From contig WIXG01000253.1 of NCBI GenBank assembly GCA_009869945.1, forward strand, positions 1 to 64,000: a stretch of DNA of 64,000 nucleotides, in the 5' to 3' direction. The position numbers and the translations under genes were made by a program. The DNA is from Mesaphorura yosii (taxonomy: Eukaryota; Arthropoda; Collembola; Poduromorpha; Tullbergiidae). The notes beneath the pieces are model-generated. The model searched no databases. It was not told the DNA's origin and saw only the letters and a list, made by a program, of their open reading frames with translations. Below, piece after piece: positions 58,867 to 64,000 of the stretch (the first letter of the stretch is position 1; the number at the start of each line of letters is the position of its first letter).

Positions 58867-61800
58867 ATGACACAGTCAAACACTGATCACGATCACCAAA
58901 ACCATACGCCTGATGGTCCACAGAAAAGTTCCATTGTTCCGGATGAGATCGCACGCGCTCCGATACGCAACACGCTCATCGTCAGCGACAAACCTGACCA
59001 CGACAAGGAGTCCGTATCCGAAACAGACGATGATTCGAATCAAAACACGATAACCAGTTCCGATACAACGGTCAGCACGAGCTACTGCTGTGATACGACG
59101 ACGAGTACCTCGACCACTTCGACCGAAGAGTTTACCAAACAACCTACAAAATGCACTTTTACTCAGGTATGTGAAATTTTAATTTAGCATGGGCATTTGC
59201 TTTGGAAAATCCCCGTCTCGTTCCCCGTCCATGATCATGATCTTTATGCCAGCCAGACGCAGCTACACATTTTCTTGTTTTGACTTAACTTCGTATTTTC
59301 TTGGTCTTCGTCGTAGTAACCGCAATTGGCAAGGGTTCAAAGAACTATTTCATTTTAGTATATCCTCATTCATTCACTGGCCACGTGCGTTAGCGTTTTT
59401 GCGTGTGCAAAAATGTCTCATGCTCATACCAGCGAAAGAGCGATGCTCTGAGCTGACGCCAAACCACAAGAGTCTAGTGCCTCTGAGATAGGGCATTGCA
59501 AATACGTCTGTCTACGTCGTCATCGACTCGACGACGAATTCGCAAACAGCTCCAGTCTTCAGTTGGTTCTACTCCGCAGCGCGTATGAGCCAAGCAGAGT
59601 TTAAGCGTTATTCGGTACAACCTGACCTATTTTCCTGTACCGTACGTACCATGAAAATGCTCCGCTCCGCTTTTAGGCATGGAACGAAAGGAGAAAGAAT
59701 GTGAACGCTTACGAAGTTACGAAAGACGAACACTATCGAAAAACGTACACGAAATGGCAGGAACACAAACACATGTTTCGTTCCCAAACTGGAAATAACT
59801 GGTTCCAGGCGGCTCGGATTTATGGAACCCGGTTCCCTGAAGTTTCTGGGAAGTTCACTACGCATTGATTTGGATGCGTGAGAGTGAACTGATGACACAG
59901 ATCCAGACTCGGAGCAGGAGCAGATTCATACGGTCGAAAACGGTACAAGTGTATTACGTAATCGTGGCATGGCACAGATATTGAGTCATGCGACTGAGCA
60001 GGACACTGACTCTCTCAACTCTCAACTTCAACTCAACTGACTTGCTAGACAACCTGTCGCCTGCCTTTCTTTCCAATTCCTAATATCCCAACAACTCTAG
60101 CGGCTAGGATTAGTGCTAGGCTAGGCTAAATGTATTAAATGCTAATTCTGTGGTCATATGAGGTCAAATGTGAATGGATGGGATATACTTTTGTAGGATA
60201 ATGACAGAATGATGTAATTTTGTGCTACATTTGCACATGTTTTGAATATTGCAGATTTTCGCCGCTCTTTCGGTCTCCTTGGCGGACTTGCTGATTGGGA
60301 TGTCGGCCTCGTACTCCGCACCAGCCATTGCTTCTATGAGCGAGGAGGGTTCGACACTCCGCATCCCAGAGCATGGCGAGGAGGCGTCCTGGATCGGAAG
60401 TCTAATGCCGCTTAGCGCCCTGTTCGGTGGTATACTAGCTGGAACTCTGATTGAACTCTTAGGCCGTAAACGCACCATTTTATCAACGGCTCTTCCACTT
60501 ATTTTAGGTAGGCTAGACAAAGAAGACTTCAGAGTCGAGATGCAAGACGTCAGACTTCTGCTTTAGGATGCTGCGATGCATTGTAAGATTAACTGTTCAA
60601 ATGTCTATTTCCTTCTAGCCTGGCTACTCATCGCGTTGGCAAACCACATCTGGATGCTGTACGTCGCTCGCGTGATTGCTGGGCTCTGCGTTGGTATCAT
60701 CAGTCTCTCGCTGCCAGTCTACATCGCGGAAACTGTACAAGAAGATGTCAGAGGTCGACTTGGACTGCTACCAACCTCGTTTGGAAATATTGGTGCGTTA
60801 TCTCGGTTCAAAATTTGTGTCTCGATATCTCGAATCGTGTAATCAAACTCATTCAAACGGTTTTTTTTCTTTGAACAGGCATCGTAATCTGTTACACTGC
60901 CGGAACATTTCTTGACTGGCGAAACTTGGCGTTCCTTGGCGCATCACTTTCAGTACCTTTCGTAATTTGTATGCTCTTTGTGCCTGACACCCCAAGATGG
61001 TATATTTCTAAAGGTAACGTCAGTTATCATCAATGTACCATGCAACATGATTAACTGATCTGACTTTTCTACGCTTTCAGGAAAAGACGCTAAGTCAGAA
61101 AAGTCACTGCAATGGTTCCGTGGCAAAAAGACGGACATTCGATACGAAATGCACCAAATCAAGTCAAACTACAACAAATCGACGAAGGACAATGCGAGTC
61201 TCAAAGACCTCTTTCGCAAAATGTACGTGAAGCCCATCCTCGTCTCACTCGGCTTGATGTTTCTTCAGCAATTTTCGGGCATCAGCGCAATCATCTTTTA
61301 CTCGAACACAATCTTCAAGCTCACCGGCTCCAGCATTGAGAACCATACTGCGTCCATCATCGTTGCTTGTGTCAATTTTGGCGCTACCTTCATTCTGATT
61401 CAGCTGATTGATCGTTATGGACGCAAAACGCTGCTGATGATCTCGAACACTGTCATGATCCTTTCGCTGGGCATTCTGAGCGGTTTCTTTTACATGCTAA
61501 CTCATCACCCTGCGAGTGTGGTGAACTACGGATGGGTTGCGCTGGCATGTCTGATGACATTTGTCGTGTTCTTCAGCTTGGGGTTTGGACCGATACCGTG
61601 GCTCATACGTAAGTCGATTTTGTTCCTTCGATTTTTGCCGAGAGTTTAACTAAAAATGCTCCACCTTTATATTTAGTCGGGGAAATCTTCCCACTCCGAA
61701 TTCGTGGTCCTGCCGCTGCAACTGCCACTGCATTCAACTGGGGGTGCACTTTTTTGGTAACCAAAGCATTTCCGACTGTCGTCTACCATTTGGGGCCTCA

Positions 61801-62005
61801 CACGGCGTTCATGGGCTTTGCAATGATTTGCCTGGCCGGCACACCTTTCATTGTCTGCTACGTACCGGAAACAAGAGGAAAGAGCCTGGAAGATATCGAG
61901 AAGAAGGTCACACGCCGTATTTCAGTCATTTCGAACAGCGCCATACTCAGAGCGTCTGTTGGAAGTGCCACCATCGTGGAGAACTCGTTCGCTGTCAAAG
62001 TTTAA
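58867..62005 (+). CDS. Facilitated trehalose/sugar transporter, Tret1-like paralogue
   Basis: Six exons: 58867-59166, 60255-60507, 60619-60792, 60879-61013, 61081-61608 and 61677-62005; 572 residues. The first 100 residues are a Ser/Thr- and Asp-rich hydrophilic leader ([24 protein letters not shown]) before the first helix ([15 protein letters not shown]). Signatures as in the family: [70 protein letters not shown]. Membrane-spanning parts are about three quarters identical by eye to the paralogue at 52153-54031, whereas the N-terminal leaders share nothing but the exon border (phase 0 Gln). The 1.1 kb first intron is long for this window. The paralogue lacks intron 3. The substrate is probably trehalose or a hexose. 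Confidence 0.92.
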
Positions 62006-63536
62006 ATCTGCGCAAGCACAAGACCCGAACCAATAAGTTTTACTGTGTGATTTATGGCCAACTATCATTGTAACTTATCATATTCATATCGCCATATGCA
62101 TTGATATTATTTTAAGAATAATTGTTAGAAGAAGAGAGGGAATTATGAAGAAAGGTGGCGATTTCAAGGTTTTATGAGTAGGGGTTACGGTACGCGAGAC
62201 AGCCATGACGCCATATCTGTTCTAGCAAGAAGAACCATATGACAAGTACTTTAGCAGAGAGTAGAGACTCTTCTCAGTAATTTTAGCGCCAATATTGACT
62301 ATGTATTTGTACTTGTAAGTATTTTACTACCAATTATTCAACTATTTTATGTCTTTGTCGAGTCAAGTCATTAAATAGAATTGCTATGAATGAATATATG
62401 CTGCAATTTACATATCTGGCGCTTTGCATGCCTGAATTGATTTGATAGATTTCCAGTAACTAAAGTGGCTCATTTCGACTTGATCTTGCATCAGACTTCT
62501 GGAGCACGTATTCGACTCTTAAGTGGCCCAAGACCAAGATCACAGTGGTCGTAAAATTATTTAGCATTTGCCAAATCCTAAATTGGGGCATGGCTTCGGT
62601 ACTTGAAACGTCGTCGTCATTCGGATTAAGTAACTGCATTGTAAGCATATTAACTCAGGATCGAAACTGGAATCAGGTCTTGGAACAAAATTCCGAAGCA
62701 AGTGTCTTTATGGAATTATGAAATGAAATGTCAAATTATGCGTAACGTAACAATTTATTATACTAATGCCCTGGTTAGTGGGTCGATATCGGAGTCTGGA
62801 TCTCGGAATTCGGTCAGCTGGCCAAGAGCGAGTGCTTTGCCTTGTCTCTTGACAAATGCAATGTCGAAGACGATCTTGAGAATCTAATTTTTCTCTTCAT
62901 CGGGCCAAGTACGTCGGAGAGAGTCCATAAAAAGGAATTAGTTTGGTTCAGCGAGCAGCGTGCGTGGAACTTTGGCTTGTTGGCTCACTTCCCTCTGGCT
63001 TGGCTTGTTGCCTTTGTCATCAGCTGCTTCTGCTTGGGTTCGCGTTCATTTCATTTCTGCTTTGCCTCGAGCCGACGGAGACTCAAGAAGTGGGTGAAAG
63101 TGAGTGACAGAAACAAGAAGAAAGATACAGAATAACACGAAAAGTTGTGGAACTAAAACCCTTTATCATATTTGTCAATTTGTCTCTGGTTCAGTGCAGT
63201 GAGAAAATATTTCCATTTCCAAATATCCGCAATACAACATATTTGCAATAAAATATACACGACTATTGATCCTGACGGTGCCAAGCCAAGTGCCTGCCAG
63301 TCCAACAACAGGCGATCATGATGCTAGTCACCGACAACTGCATTTTTAGCTCAAGTGTTCCTAGCAAACGATGACGGCGCGTACCTGCTGGCCGGCACAG
63401 TTGGCGTGACTGAGAGACATTATTCTTTAATAAACACTTCGTTTTTGACCAACTGTCCCAGTGAAACGTGGACGGTGAAAGTGTTGATCGTGCGTTTATT
63501 TGTGTCAGTCGATGAATTATTGTGTAGACGACAAGT
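62006..63536. other. Intergenic spacer
   Basis: No supported gene. The open frame 62842-63135 starts without ATG and its hydrophobic run has no family match. Confidence 0.45.
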
Positions 63537-64000
63537 ATGGCGACAGTGGCCACGCTCTTAATCATTGGAATCTGGATCTTAACCGAAATCAGGGAAACTG
63601 GGGCCCAAATAGGAAAACACACTACAAACAGAACAACGGGTGGTGTCCCCGCCGAACCTTCAGACGCCGTGTCCGAAGAGCTGGTTCAAATCGACCTGAG
63701 CCCCGACGACGTTTTCTGTGACGAATACGCGACGGAGCTGCTGGATCCTGTTGTCTTTGACGTCTGTTATCAGAGCCTCCGGTTTGACCCGCAACTGTAC
63801 AACCTGACCACGGCGAAGGGATTCCCGAAACAAAGATACTGCTGTCCGTGGTACGAATGGAGTGCCTGCATTGGTGAGAGAATTAGCACAAATTGCATTG
63901 GTGCAGGAGCTGTAATAACACACAGTGCAATTTTGTCGCTGATTGGTCAAGATAAGTATGATTCGTACAAGGAATCTTGCCCATGGTACTACGGCACAAC
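63537..64000 (+). CDS. Secreted protein, unrecognised, 5' part
   Basis: From ATG 63537 the frame stays open to the window end (154 codons). The N-terminus is a likely signal peptide (MATVATLLIIGIWILTEIRE). It is followed by a Thr/Asn-rich stretch and a region with spaced cysteines: VFCDEYATE, FDVCYQS, RYCCPWYEW, SACIGERISTNC, and SCPWYYG near the end. The CCPWYEW and CPWYY blocks, with their CC or CP pair next to Trp and Tyr, suggest repeats of a disulfide-rich arthropod extracellular domain, or a membrane domain since GAGAVITHSAILSLIG is hydrophobic. I do not recognise the family. An intron inside 63873-63907 (GTGAGA...GCAG) is possible but short, and the unspliced frame is continuous. Truncated by the window. 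Confidence 0.55.
   Translation, partial: MATVATLLIIGIWILTEIRETGAQIGKHTTNRTTGGVPAEPSDAVSEELVQIDLSPDDVFCDEYATELLDPVVFDVCYQSLRFDPQLYNLTTAKGFPKQRYCCPWYEWSACIGERISTNCIGAGAVITHSAILSLIGQDKYDSYKESCPWYYGT

Noticed and set aside
62842..63135. 97-codon frame with a hydrophobic run
   Set aside because: No clear start, no family match; probably chance.
1..64000. CRISPR arrays, bacterial operons, viral or transposon genes
   Set aside because: None seen; splice sites, poly(A) signals and gene families are those of an animal genome.

Overview
The window is nuclear DNA of an arthropod with a compact genome: introns are mostly 50-100 bp with GT-AG ends, and intergenic gaps are often under 1 kb. The gene content points to a springtail (Collembola): chemoreceptor-like seven-helix proteins with a short 'IPYxWD' N-terminus, tandem-type UDP-glycosyltransferases, divergent F-box/leucine-rich proteins, Tret1-like sugar carriers, an intron-bearing nitrilase and many small cysteine-rich secreted proteins. 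The placement is an inference from family composition, not a species identification. Exon joins were built by reading splice sites and checking phase by hand.

Layout. 0-6.5 kb: a chitin-binding (CBM14) gene cut by the window start, a chemoreceptor fragment, a chimeric UGT pseudogene, an intact UGT (minus) and a decayed copy of the chitin-binding gene's last exon. 6.5-10.4 kb: an unrecognised secreted-type exon, an FMRFamide-receptor-like GPCR (+) and a nitrilase (-) tail to tail. 12-17 kb: an NRDP1/RNF41-like RING protein (+) facing an F-box/LRR gene (-). 17-28.5 kb: the dominant locus, a 15-exon gene for a predicted type I membrane protein of about 1855 residues built from repeated WAP, thyroglobulin-1, antistasin, lustrin-type and Kunitz modules. 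29-36.5 kb: a GT61 glycosyltransferase, an SLC17-type carrier, a tiny eight-cysteine secreted peptide (-) and a second chemoreceptor. 36.6-40.1 kb: a large C2H2 zinc-finger gene (-). 41.3-47 kb: a serine-protease homologue lacking the catalytic Ser, a secreted EB-like two-repeat protein (-), a second F-box/LRR gene and a stand-alone I9 (subtilisin-propeptide) inhibitor (-). 48.6-50.5 kb: a Limpet/FHL-like LIM protein. 51.6-62 kb: a small crystallin-like secreted protein and two divergent Tret1-like sugar transporters. 63.5 kb to the end: the 5' part of an unrecognised secreted protein.

Themes. Protease control recurs (multi-inhibitor membrane protein, I9 inhibitor, dead protease), but the genes are not an operon and no shared regulation is visible. 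Transport and detoxification genes (UGT, nitrilase, SLC17, Tret1) are also frequent. Several convergent pairs have polyadenylation signals only 7-16 bp apart or overlapping 3' ends. No rRNA, tRNA, CRISPR array, viral gene or complete transposon was recognised.
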